Shown: positions 8,208 through 15,479 of the stretch, piece after piece | How positions within the stretch are numbered: position 1 is the stretch's first letter | Layout of the letters: each line of letters starts with the position of its first letter | Source of the DNA: Pseudomaricurvus sp965656525 | GTDB taxonomy: Bacteria > Pseudomonadota > Gammaproteobacteria > Pseudomonadales > Cellvibrionaceae | Assembly (NCBI GenBank): GCA_965656525.1 | Contig: CBFHKY010000043.1 | Span: forward strand, 1 to 17,189 | Direction: 5' to 3' | Length of the DNA: 17,189 nt | Notes under the pieces: model-generated | What the model was told of the DNA's origin: nothing | The model's database searches: none | What the model saw: only the letters and a program-made list of their open reading frames with translations | Program-made: the position numbers and the translations under genes

Positions 8208-8405
8208 AATCTTTTTCCTTCGCTTGAATGTCACTCTACACAAAGCGATTTTCAGGCCAACTTTATTTTCCTTTAATAATCAGCAAGTTAGAAATCTAAT
8301 TTCAATAAAACTTCTGCATTTTGATAATAATTTACAGATCGCATGGTAAATTTTACTGATGTTCAGAGTGCATTTTTTACCAATGTACTGTGTGGGCTGG
8401 TGTTG

Positions 8406-8419
8406 ATCTTTTAAAAGAT
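8406..8419. repeat. Perfect 14-bp palindrome between divergent genes
   Basis: ATCTTTTAAAAGAT is a perfect palindrome lying between the BON gene (minus) and the small gene starting at 8503 (plus), so it could be an operator for either. No named regulator is implied. The rest of 8208-8502 is AT-rich, with no further gene seen. Confidence 0.35.
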
Positions 8420-8502
8420 TTCACTCGTAATTAAAGTGTACAAAGTTAAACCACATAACAGCTGGCTCTTGACATATTTTCTAACAGATCAGGTGGCAAA
8501 TT

Positions 8503-8760
8503 ATGCACAACGACAGCAAGCTTACAGCGCGTGAATTATTACTCGCATTCGAACGCATCAAGGAACATGGCAAGCAAAAAGATGGTGAGTATCACTATCA
8601 CGGGTTGTCTGCGAACCTCGGTCACGATGGCTATACCCTCACCCTTGCCAATAACGAAGTCAGTGCAACGGTACAGTTTCACAACACATTGCAAATCAAC
8701 TCACCCAATCGTGGGGCACTGAAAACCTTTAACAAACAAGTTCAATGGCTCTGTGAATAA
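8503..8760 (+). CDS. Small conserved-type protein, possibly DUF3081
   Basis: An 85-residue soluble protein with no signal peptide or membrane segment. The pattern (ELLLAFERIKEHGKQKDGEY, then a GLSANLGHDGYTLTLANNEV segment and VQFHNTLQI) resembles what I remember of DUF3081 proteins from marine gammaproteobacteria, which have no known function; this match is from memory and tentative. The start is supported by AGGTGG about 7 nt before the ATG. It is rich in His and charged residues. It stands alone, divergent from the BON gene, with a TTGACA at 8468-8473 that lacks a good matching -10. Whether it is stress-linked like its neighbours is unknown. Confidence 0.65.
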   Translation: MHNDSKLTARELLLAFERIKEHGKQKDGEYHYHGLSANLGHDGYTLTLANNEVSATVQFHNTLQINSPNRGALKTFNKQVQWLCE

Positions 8761-9072
8761 ATCCGAATGCAGTGCGCGCTTCCAGTAACGTAATGCTCAG
8801 CTTTGCAGACGTAGTACTGCCTCACCTATGACAGCCCCATCTATAAAAGCCTTATCTATGAAAGTAACCTGCACTCACCCAGCACATTAATAGAACAAAA
8901 ATCACATATTAAGCATAAAAATCAACCACATAGACTTTTATTCTGCACTTTTCTACTATAATCACTATTCGTGATAGTCATTATTAGTCTAAGCTTTTCA
9001 TGAGAGCCCCCACAGACAAAGCTATAGATCGACCGTTGTTTCTACGCCATCCAAAAACAGGTACTCATAAAC
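8761..9072 (+). promoter_or_regulatory. Upstream region of the large c-di-GMP gene
   Basis: No gene is seen in these 312 bases. A TATAAT at 8957-8962 is a candidate -10 element; no convincing -35 sits at normal spacing. Directly after it, at 8964-8978, is a small inverted repeat (ACTAT, five-base loop, ATAGT) that overlaps the expected transcription start and could be an operator. This would give a leader of about 100 nt. Confidence 0.35.
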
Positions 9073-12000
9073 ATGCAATTGCATCGCTGTGTTGCTGAGA
9101 GCTGCACCTCTGTAGAACCTGCCACGAAACTCAATACTGACGTTTTTACCGTTCAATCAGCCTTAGCCCTACGAGTGACTCGCCCCCTGTTTACTTGTGT
9201 TATCTACATATTAGCAATGCTATTTAGCGCTGCTACTGCGCATGCACAAGATACGGAAAACGAGCGTGTCGTGCTGCAGCTAAAATGGGAACACGAATTT
9301 CAGTTCGCTGGTTACTACGCCGCACTATGGAAAGGATTCTATGAACGTGAAGGTTTAGATGTTGAAATCCGCTCTCTGTCGACCCCCGAAGGCCTACTCC
9401 GCTCCCCCATTGAAGAGCTCACTAGCGGTCGTGCAGACTTCACCATTGGCGGCACCGATGTCTTTGTTTATAAAGGTAAGGGCCATGACATCAAAGTTTT
9501 GGCGCCCATTTTCCAGAGATCCCCTGCTGCGTTATTTTCACTCCCCGACCAACCCTTAAACAGCGTCCATCAGGCCTCTAAATTGCGCATCGCCACAGCC
9601 AGTTCCGACAGTACCGAGCTGGACGCTCGCGCCATGTTTTACATGAGTGGGTTTGATATCAACCGAATAGAATTTGTTGATGCCCCAGTGAATGTCGACT
9701 CTCTCATGGCCGACAAAGCAGACGCCATCATGACCTACGGTGTATCGGCTCGAACGCAGGCCCGAGAACAAGGTTTAACCTTAAATTCACTGAATCCTAG
9801 CGACTACAACATCCCCTTTTACGGCGACATCCTTTATACCACGAGTCAATTTGCAAAAGAGCACCCCGACTTAGTAGAAAAGTTTCTCCGAGCCACCTTA
9901 GAAGGTTGGCGCTACGCCATGAGCCATAGAAACGAAATCGCTGAAAAAATTACTGCCACACTGCCCCGCTACGTTTACAAATACGAAGATTTTGGCGCTT
10001 ACAATCAAGCTTTTGCTCAGGTTATTGATGAGTACACGCTTACCCCTTATGTCGAACTGGGTCACATTGATGAATCACGCTGGCAAGAAATCTACGACAC
10101 GCTTGAGCGGCTAGGTGAAATACAAACACCTTACAACCCTGCGCAACTGATCGATAAGCCGAAACGTATTCTCGCTTTTAGTGATACTTTTATTAAAGCC
10201 TCAATTGCCACTTTACTGATCTGGATGGCACTTTATTCCGCGCTGAATAGCGCATCTTCTCGCATGTGGGCAGCTACTGTTCTTTTTCTCATGTTATTCA
10301 TAGAGCAAGGATTTGAATTGTGGCACCGTAACGATATTCGAGCCAAACAAGCCATTGAAACCACGGAAAGCCTATATACCATTCGATCCAATTTAGAGCA
10401 GTCACTCGCTCGCAATCTTGCAGAATTAAGCAGCGTTGCAGCTTACATCGCGGCTAACCCTGATCTCACTCAAAAAGAATTTGAACTCTACGCACAAACC
10501 ATTCTGGCGCTCGACCCGCAATTGATTAACTTAGCGGCGGCTCCCGATCTTGTGGTTAAGTATGTTTATCCACACCAAGGTAACGAAGCCATTATTGGTC
10601 TTGACTACACCCGCAACGCACAGCAGCGTCCAGCAGTTTTAAAGGCTATCGAAACAAGTCAGCCCGTCATGGCTGGACCTGTGGACTTGCTTCAAGGAGG
10701 TAAAGCCTTCATTGGTCGGACTCCCATTCGTATTATTGACCAAGACGGCGAGGTGAAAATATGGGGCATTGTTTCCGCGCCCATCGATGTGACTCACGTG
10801 TACCGTCAAGCCGGGCTGCTCAATCCAGATCTTGATGTTCGAGTCTCTATAAGAGGCCAAGACAGCAGTGGCGCTGGAGGAAATACATTCTATGGCCATC
10901 AAGAATTGTTCAATCATCCCGATGCTATCACCCAAACCATCCATTTTGGTCATGGGTCTTGGCAAATCGCCGCTATCAGTATTGCCAATCCAAGTGCTCA
11001 CATCGTTAGATTATTCATCATCAGAATTGCTTCTGCATTAGTCGCCTTTTTACTGATCTTGTTGATCATTGCGCGTCGGCGCAATCTTAAAAACCAACAG
11101 CATTACCAAACGGTGCTGCGTCACCACACCGAATTTTTACGGGAAGTTGAAACCGTTGCCAAAGTTGGTGGCTGGCGGATGGACCGCTCTGGCAAAATCA
11201 GTGAACTCTCAGAACAAGCCAGAACTCTACTGAACCTAAACGCAGAATCTGCCGAACTCACTATCGAACAGGCCGTTATGCATTTGCACGCCCCTTCTGG
11301 CGTCAATATTGCTGATGAATTTCGTCAGGCTTTGATCAAAAACAGCAGCATTGATTTTGAAGTGCAATCAAAAGAACACAACATCTGGTTTCGCCTAATC
11401 GCCGACCCTGTAATGGATCAACATCATCAACCAGAAATGATTGGCGCCATTCAGGATATTACCGAAAAGAAAATTACTCATGAGCAACTTGAGTACCAAG
11501 CCAACTATGACAACCTGACAGGTTTGCCGAATAGAGCATTGTTTCAAGATCGACTTGAACTAGCGATGACGCAAGCCAAACGCAGCAACACCATTATTGC
11601 TGTGCTTTTCGTCGACTTAGATAATTTCAAGGACATCAATGATAACTACGGGCACAGTCAAGGTGATTTGGTTTTACAAGAAGCCGCTCGACGAATCTGT
11701 AACTGTTTACGTGCTTCTGACACGGTCGCACGGCACAGCGGCGATGAATTTACGGTGATTATTAGCAACATTAAAGATGATTTTGTAGCCGAGAAAATTA
11801 CCCAGAATATCATTACCGCCTTAGATCAATCTTTTGAGATTCAAGGTGCAGACATTCACTGTGGTGCCAGTATCGGCATTACCCTCTACCCAGGCGATGC
11901 CGATACCCACGGAGAATTGATTGTTAATGCCGACAGGGCCATGTACGAAGTCAAAAAAAGCGGTCGCAATGGCTGGCACTTTTACACCAATGAAATTCAA

Positions 12001-12780
12001 CGCAAATCAGAACACCGACACAACCTTTACAACCGCCTCGTGGTAGCCCTGCGTGATAACGAAATCGACGCTTATCTACAGCCGATCTTCTGCGCTCAAA
12101 CTCATGCTGTTATCAGCTGCGAAGCATTAGCGCGCTGGCAACAACAAGATGGAACATGGATAACACCAGATGAATTCATACCGCTAGCCGAAGAAACAGG
12201 CTTGGTGAATCAGATTGATTATTTGATTACAACCCGTGCTCTGAACACCCTGTCTACTATAAACCAACATCGAACCAACCCCGTGGGCTTGTCGGTTAAC
12301 GTATCGCCAAGGTTGTTTCACACCAAAGATAACGCTTTGAATCACTGGATGGAACTTATCAAGGCGTCTTGTAATAATCAGCCTCTTTCTATAGAGATTA
12401 CTGAACGTTTGCTGTTTGATGATTTCGAAGAGAACACCAAAACTCTATACACTTTAGCCGACATGGGCGTTGGTATTTCTATTGATGATTTCGGTACAGG
12501 TTATTCATCTCTGAGCTACTTAACTCGCTTTCCCGTGACAACTCTGAAAATTGATCGCTCTTTTGTAAACGGCATAGGTACAGATAGTACAAAAGAATCT
12601 GTGATTGAAACCATTTTAGTCATGGCTAAAAAGCTGGATATACGAGTTGTTGCCGAAGGTGTAGAAACTAAAGCGCAAGCAGACTACCTGAAAATTTTAG
12701 GATGTGATTACTTACAGGGTTATTACCTCGGACGCCCAATGCCCGCTGAAGACTTTATCAAAATAGCCACAGAAAGCTGA
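9073..12780 (+). CDS. NMT1/THI5-CHASE-PAS-GGDEF-EAL membrane c-di-GMP signalling protein
   Basis: A 1235-residue inner-membrane protein that should sense a periplasmic ligand and make or break cyclic di-GMP. Residues 36-58 look like a signal sequence ending in AHA. Residues 64-355 are an NMT1/THI5-like solute-binding domain, with the telltale LQLKWEHEFQFAGYYAALWK opening. Two hydrophobic segments (372-391, 398-417) come next, then a CHASE sensor (about 425-635, with VYPHQGNEAIIGLD and GPVDLLQGGKAFIGRTPI). A transmembrane helix (644-667) and a PAS-like region (about 690-800) follow. The GGDEF domain (810-975) has SGDEF at 889-893, with an inhibitory RxxD site (RASD, 880-883) five residues before it. 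The EAL domain (985-1232) keeps EAL at 1017-1019, NVSPR, EITE, DDFGTGYSSL, KID and AEGVET. Both activities look possible; which dominates cannot be read. It is not visibly in an operon. The start at 9073 is uncertain and a later start is possible. Confidence 0.93.
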   Translation: MQLHRCVAESCTSVEPATKLNTDVFTVQSALALRVTRPLFTCVIYILAMLFSAATAHAQDTENERVVLQLKWEHEFQFAGYYAALWKGFYEREGLDVEIRSLSTPEGLLRSPIEELTSGRADFTIGGTDVFVYKGKGHDIKVLAPIFQRSPAALFSLPDQPLNSVHQASKLRIATASSDSTELDARAMFYMSGFDINRIEFVDAPVNVDSLMADKADAIMTYGVSARTQAREQGLTLNSLNPSDYNIPFYGDILYTTSQFAKEHPDLVEKFLRATLEGWRYAMSHRNEIAEKITATLPRYVYKYEDFGAYNQAFAQVIDEYTLTPYVELGHIDESRWQEIYDTLERLGEIQTPYNPAQLIDKPKRILAFSDTFIKASIATLLIWMALYSALNSASSRMWAATVLFLMLFIEQGFELWHRNDIRAKQAIETTESLYTIRSNLEQSLARNLAELSSVAAYIAANPDLTQKEFELYAQTILALDPQLINLAAAPDLVVKYVYPHQGNEAIIGLDYTRNAQQRPAVLKAIETSQPVMAGPVDLLQGGKAFIGRTPIRIIDQDGEVKIWGIVSAPIDVTHVYRQAGLLNPDLDVRVSIRGQDSSGAGGNTFYGHQELFNHPDAITQTIHFGHGSWQIAAISIANPSAHIVRLFIIRIASALVAFLLILLIIARRRNLKNQQHYQTVLRHHTEFLREVETVAKVGGWRMDRSGKISELSEQARTLLNLNAESAELTIEQAVMHLHAPSGVNIADEFRQALIKNSSIDFEVQSKEHNIWFRLIADPVMDQHHQPEMIGAIQDITEKKITHEQLEYQANYDNLTGLPNRALFQDRLELAMTQAKRSNTIIAVLFVDLDNFKDINDNYGHSQGDLVLQEAARRICNCLRASDTVARHSGDEFTVIISNIKDDFVAEKITQNIITALDQSFEIQGADIHCGASIGITLYPGDADTHGELIVNADRAMYEVKKSGRNGWHFYTNEIQRKSEHRHNLYNRLVVALRDNEIDAYLQPIFCAQTHAVISCEALARWQQQDGTWITPDEFIPLAEETGLVNQIDYLITTRALNTLSTINQHRTNPVGLSVNVSPRLFHTKDNALNHWMELIKASCNNQPLSIEITERLLFDDFEENTKTLYTLADMGVGISIDDFGTGYSSLSYLTRFPVTTLKIDRSFVNGIGTDSTKESVIETILVMAKKLDIRVVAEGVETKAQADYLKILGCDYLQGYYLGRPMPAEDFIKIATES

Positions 12781-12790
12781 AAAGGAAAAA

Positions 12791-12988
12791 GGTACTCAAC
12801 GCCAAGCTCTAGCCAGCATCTTAGAGAACCATGCCACCCGTATCGGTCAGCTGGATAAACTCGGCGACGCTGTATGCAGTCCTGATTAACCAAAAACGCT
12901 ATTCACTGAACATTCTGCTGGAAGGCTACCCTATTACTGGCGGATGCCTAAGGAAATCTATCGGTTTGTACTGAGTATCTGTTATTGA
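12791..12988 (+). pseudogene. Possible decayed coding remnant, unidentified
   Basis: One frame reads as plausible protein, containing ALASILENHATRIGQLDKL, and hits a stop at 12887. It continues after that stop in the same frame as another plausible stretch (GRLPYYWRMPKEIYRFV) to a stop at 12986. There is no start codon with a ribosome site, and the piece begins right behind the c-di-GMP gene. It could be the tail of an old gene with a nonsense mutation. The opposite strand also offers a short open stretch here, so the assignment is weak and no family is claimed. Positions 12989-13078 hold nothing recognisable. Confidence 0.25.
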
Positions 12989-13078
12989 TTTTACACTCGG
13001 ACAATAGACCGCGCTGCTGCTTACCATCAATGCTCAAAACATACACAGAAACTACAGCCTGCCCGACACACCGAATAA

Positions 13079-13471
13079 ATAAAGGCTGCGCCTTCCGTCA
13101 ATCGCGGCGTTCAAGTGCGCGTGCTGACCCGTGATCCAGCAAAGACCAACTTTCCAGAGGTCGTGGAAGTCGCGAAAGGCGATTTGCTTGATATTGAATC
13201 ACTACGTAATGCTTTTAGCGGCATCACTAGCCTGTTCCTGCTCAATGCTGTTACCGGCGACGATCCAAGCGAGTTCGAGCAGAACATGGCGACCTTTATG
13301 CCGAAGTGGACCGCCTATGAAATGCGCCTGATGGCCGAGCGCTATGTCAGCGACGGCATGATCCCCCAGTCTGGCGATGTCGAGCGTCTGACCCGAATCC
13401 TCGGTCGCTCGCTGCACAGCTATCGCAGCTTTGCAGAGACGCTCTTCTCTCAGACGATTGCAAAGGCTTGA
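13079..13471 (+). pseudogene. NmrA-family NAD(P)-binding protein, pseudogene lacking start and middle
   Basis: The frame opens after a stop at 13076 without any usable start. It gives VNRGVQVRVLTRDPAKTNF, then VVEVAKGDLLDIESLRNAF and SLFLLNAVTGDD. These are strands two to four of an NmrA-like Rossmann protein; the first strand with its glycine-rich NAD(P) loop is gone. After TGDD the sequence jumps to the family's C-terminal end (TFMPKWTAYEMRLMAERYV, then DVERLTRILGRSLHSYRSFAE). That skips roughly the central half of a protein normally near 290 residues. It therefore looks like a gene cut at its 5' end and internally deleted, with frame kept by chance. A GTG at 13115 could allow a 118-residue product, but without the cofactor loop it is unlikely to work. 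GC content looks higher than in the sequence to its right. Confidence 0.72.
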
Positions 13472-13615
13472 GTGTGGCCGGCAACGGCAAGGCTTGAATA
13501 TCAAGGAAAGCGGCCCGTTTGTATGAACATCCTCGACGCTGCAAGAACGTGTAGTAACATTTTCTTGCAGCGCAACAACACCCATCAAAACAACATACAA
13601 AGAACAATATAAGGC

Positions 13616-13651
13616 CCTAATACCCGGGTGCTATAACACTGGGGTATTAGG
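13616..13651. repeat. 10-bp inverted repeat downstream of the GFA gene
   Basis: CCTAATACCC (13616-13625) and GGGTATTAGG (13642-13651) are perfect inverted copies with a 16-nt loop. They lie 40 bp past the stop of the GFA-family gene. There is no T-run, so a standard intrinsic terminator is unlikely on either strand. The position at the 3' side of a lone GFA-type gene recalls an integron attC hairpin, but I cannot place the conserved attC core sites. The rest of 13472-13691 holds no gene. Confidence 0.5.
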
Positions 13652-13691
13652 TGCGAGCTTACGAATTCCAATTGACGCGTTTATTAGCTGT

Positions 13692-14099
13692 TTAGGGTTG
13701 TGTGTCATAGGTCGACACACCTTCTGGTATTTGTATCCAGTCTTGCTTTTCACAAACCCAAACGTGAATAGTAGGATTGATGTCACTGGTCTCTGAAAGA
13801 GTGGACGGCTTCAACATTAAGTGTTGAGGGTTACTCGGATTGTAATGGTATATGTGGTTAGCGCACACCGGACAGAACTTAGCTGAGCTTGTATTTCCAC
13901 TATCAGCAACTCTGCTCCACTCATTCATTTCACCGTTTATCTCAATGGCGTCTGAATCTATCATTGCGGTAATGCTAAAAGCACTCGTCGAGAGCTTTTG
14001 ACATTGCTTACAGTGACATACGGCTACAGCAACCGGGGGCTTAGAAAGTTTATAGGTAACATTTCCGCATTGGCATGAGCCACTAATTGGATATTTCAT
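13692..14099 (-). CDS. GFA (glutathione-dependent formaldehyde-activating-like) family zinc protein
   Basis: A 135-residue cytosolic protein with the GFA/CENP-V fold. The zinc ligands are visible: CQCG (Cys9, Cys11), the CHCKQCQ cluster (Cys28, Cys30, Cys33) and FCPVC (Cys76, Cys79). GSCQCGNVTYKL at the start, KLSTSAFSI in the middle and HIYHYNPSNP after the last Cys pair fit the family. The founding member was described as joining formaldehyde to glutathione, but most relatives have no proven activity, so the name should be read as a family label. The length is typical. AGAGG lies about 10 nt before the ATG. The gene stands alone between two decayed regions and may have arrived as a single-gene cassette; that is inference. 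Confidence 0.88.
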   Translation of the reverse strand: MKYPISGSCQCGNVTYKLSKPPVAVAVCHCKQCQKLSTSAFSITAMIDSDAIEINGEMNEWSRVADSGNTSSAKFCPVCANHIYHYNPSNPQHLMLKPSTLSETSDINPTIHVWVCEKQDWIQIPEGVSTYDTQP

Positions 14100-14329
14100 T
14101 CGCTATGAACCTCTACCTCTTGTATAGCTAACGAACCTGTAGAAAAACGATCTGTCATGCTAGCTTATCCTCAAAATGATTTTTGTATTCTCAATAAACA
14201 CCCGTTAAAAAATGTGCTTAGCATTATCTCCTATTCTCGCCACTTCGCCATTTATTATAAACCCTGTTGCCGAAAACGAACTTTTTTAAGAAAACCCTTT
14301 GAAAGTTCCTTCGCAATGGTTTGCCGTTA

Positions 14330-14562
14330 TCACCATGAAAGACGAGCGGCCACACGCGTCTCATCAACGTGTAACGAAAACGACCAGCCATTACGTTCAC
14401 AAAGTCGTTGAACGATCCCTAAGCCCAGACCATAACCTTGTACCTCGGTTGGTAATTCAGACCATCAGCGTTACTATTCACCTGATTGGTGACGAATAAC
14501 TCGTGTTCTTCGACGCGAATCGTAATCGGTCCCTGTCTGCCGAGTGTGTGTTCGAACGCATT
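14330..14562 (-). pseudogene. C-terminal remnant of a sensor histidine kinase (HATPase domain), frameshifted
   Basis: The segment nearest 14562 reads NAFEHT (the N-box of a histidine-kinase ATPase domain), then GPITIRVEEHELFVTNQ. The frame ends at 14419. Another frame carries EVQGYGLGLGIVQRLCERNG, which includes the G2 box GYGLGLGIV, then the strand LHVDETRVAARLSW and a stop at 14330-14332. Put together, these are the last 75 or so residues of a two-component kinase, broken by a frameshift at about 14460-14475. Everything upstream of the N-box (sensor, His-phosphoacceptor) is missing and is replaced by the start of a RAYT gene. No cognate response regulator is visible. The 230 bases between this remnant and the GFA gene (14100-14329) contain no gene I can support. 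Confidence 0.75.
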
Positions 14563-14682
14563 AAATATCGATATAAAGGTTTCTCTATCAGTATCGTCTT
14601 CATAAATCGCCTCTTGTCGATTACCGCGTGCCGTTACATGATACAGCGCTCCGGAAAACTCCAGTCTTAGTGGTCTGGCCAT
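14563..14682 (-). pseudogene. 5' fragment of a RAYT transposase gene, fused in frame to kinase sequence
   Basis: It encodes the first 40 residues of the RAYT (MARPLRLEFSGALYHVTARG onward, to FISIF), then passes without a stop into the kinase remnant at the N-box. The resulting 87-codon chimeric frame (14419-14682) keeps the transposase start codon and its AAGGGAA leader, so it could be translated. It lacks the HUH motif and the catalytic tyrosine, so it cannot act as a transposase. Confidence 0.88.
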
Positions 14683-14755
14683 TAACTTATTTTCCCTTCC
14701 GCTTCATGCCGAGAAAGTATAGCGGGAGAGAATCATAAATCAAAGACCTGACCCC
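14563..14755. repeat. Direct copy 1 of the RAYT start and its terminal repeat (193 bp)
   Basis: This block matches 16202-16394 in the same orientation at 190 of 193 positions. It contains the first 40 codons of the transposase gene (14563-14682, minus strand), its leader, and one terminal repeat ending GACCTGACCCC. The single difference in the coding part is a synonymous AGA/AGG change at 14665; the other two are adjacent, in the leader. The match stops abruptly at 14563, where kinase sequence begins. Confidence 0.95.
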
Positions 14756-14843
14756 CTTTGTGACCCTTTTGACCTGTGACCTTTGGAAGATTTTCCGTAT
14801 TAATTGCTTGCAGTCTTGTTAAAGCTTCATCCAATGAAATCAT
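14733..14843 (-). CDS. Short ORF whose 3' end is supplied by a RAYT terminal repeat
   Basis: A 36-residue frame (MISLDEALTRLQAINTENLP and on) with AAGGA 8 nt before the ATG; two more in-frame ATGs lie at 14849 and 14852. It starts 15 bp after the stop of the 144-residue gene, so the two look like an operon. The last residues (about GGQVFDL) and the stop are read from the RAYT terminal repeat, so the native 3' end has probably been lost and this is a truncated gene. The family is not recognised; SLDEAL-type openings occur in several unrelated proteins. Confidence 0.45.
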   Translation of the reverse strand: MISLDEALTRLQAINTENLPKVTGQKGHKGGQVFDL

Positions 14844-14858
14844 ATCCATCATCCTTAA

Positions 14859-15293
14859 TTAGCAAGCAAAAGTAATGTCGTGTCTATAGTTGTCGGATCG
14901 TGAATAGACTCCGCCCCCCTTATAAGCATTAAAAGCTTCTCTCACATGAGGAATAATGCAGGCATAATCATCAATGCTGGGTTCAAAGAAGCGATCGCCC
15001 AACGACGAAACTCTTTTTACCGTTTTATAACTAATCTTACTGCCATCATCGAGCTTATCGCTTCTGTCGGTATGAATGTCTAACACATAAACTTTTTTCT
15101 CAAACAAAAAGCACCACTGACTATCTCTTTGAAACTCTTCTCTGCCACTAGTAAGTTGCATCAGGAAAATTTCATTCTCTTTATCAACGGTCCATTGCTC
15201 AGAACCACAAGCTCCAGCAATGTATTTTGACTGTATTTCTCTAATGTTGTATTTATCACAATCTTCCTGGCTGTAAATTTCATTAATAAACAT
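14859..15293 (-). CDS. Hypothetical protein, 144 residues, unrecognised family
   Basis: A soluble, acidic, aromatic-rich protein with no signal peptide or membrane helix. Visible features are a cysteine in AGACGSEQW, another in SQWCFLFEKKVYVLDIH, and a Gly/Tyr-rich end (AYKGGGVYSRSDNYRHDITF). The middle suggests alternating strands, as in small beta-rich folds, but I match no domain. The ATG at 15293 is preferred over an in-frame TTG at 15308, with a weak GGATGG upstream. It is more AT-rich than the left half of the window and lies between two RAYT copies, which suggests acquired DNA. It is followed within 15 bp by a truncated small ORF that may be its partner. The 178 bases upstream (15294-15471) are AT-rich and probably hold its promoter, though no clear box was found. 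Confidence 0.6.
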   Translation of the reverse strand: MFINEIYSQEDCDKYNIREIQSKYIAGACGSEQWTVDKENEIFLMQLTSGREEFQRDSQWCFLFEKKVYVLDIHTDRSDKLDDGSKISYKTVKRVSSLGDRFFEPSIDDYACIIPHVREAFNAYKGGGVYSRSDNYRHDITFAC

Positions 15294-15451
15294 ATCAAAC
15301 CCATCCAATATAAAATTAAAAACTGATAGATAACAATTAACTACTTTGAAATATCACTCTATACAACTTAACCTGCAATCAGAAAATCTTGATTTCAAAA
15401 ACATTATTTATCGTTCACCCACACTCTCATCCACTTTTCTCAACAACTATC

Positions 15452-15479
15452 ATCAATGGGGTCACATCAATGGGGTCAG
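15452..15479. repeat. Tandem 14-bp repeat at the outer edge of the RAYT element
   Basis: ATCAATGGGGTCAC is followed directly by ATCAATGGGGTCAG, differing in the last base. The second unit runs into the element's terminal repeat. GGGGTCA is also the end of the opposite terminal repeat, so this may be a doubled end or a nested insertion. Confidence 0.8.

Noticed and set aside
8468..8502. Sigma-70 promoter from the TTGACA before the small gene
   Set aside because: No TATAAT-like sequence lies at 16-18 bp, and the spacing to the start codon would leave almost no leader.
10639..11001. Minus-strand frame of 120 codons inside the c-di-GMP gene
   Set aside because: It is antisense to the CHASE domain coding sequence, which is clearly recognisable on the plus strand.
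13202..13607. Two minus-strand frames over the NmrA pseudogene
   Set aside because: Both are antisense to recognisable NmrA sequence and look like Cys/Arg-rich shadows.
13616..13651. Intrinsic terminator for the GFA gene
   Set aside because: The stem is only 10 bp with a 16-nt loop, and no T-run follows on either strand.
14157..14411. Plus-strand open frame of 84 codons
   Set aside because: It is antisense to the kinase remnant over much of its length, has no ribosome site and shows no protein-like pattern.
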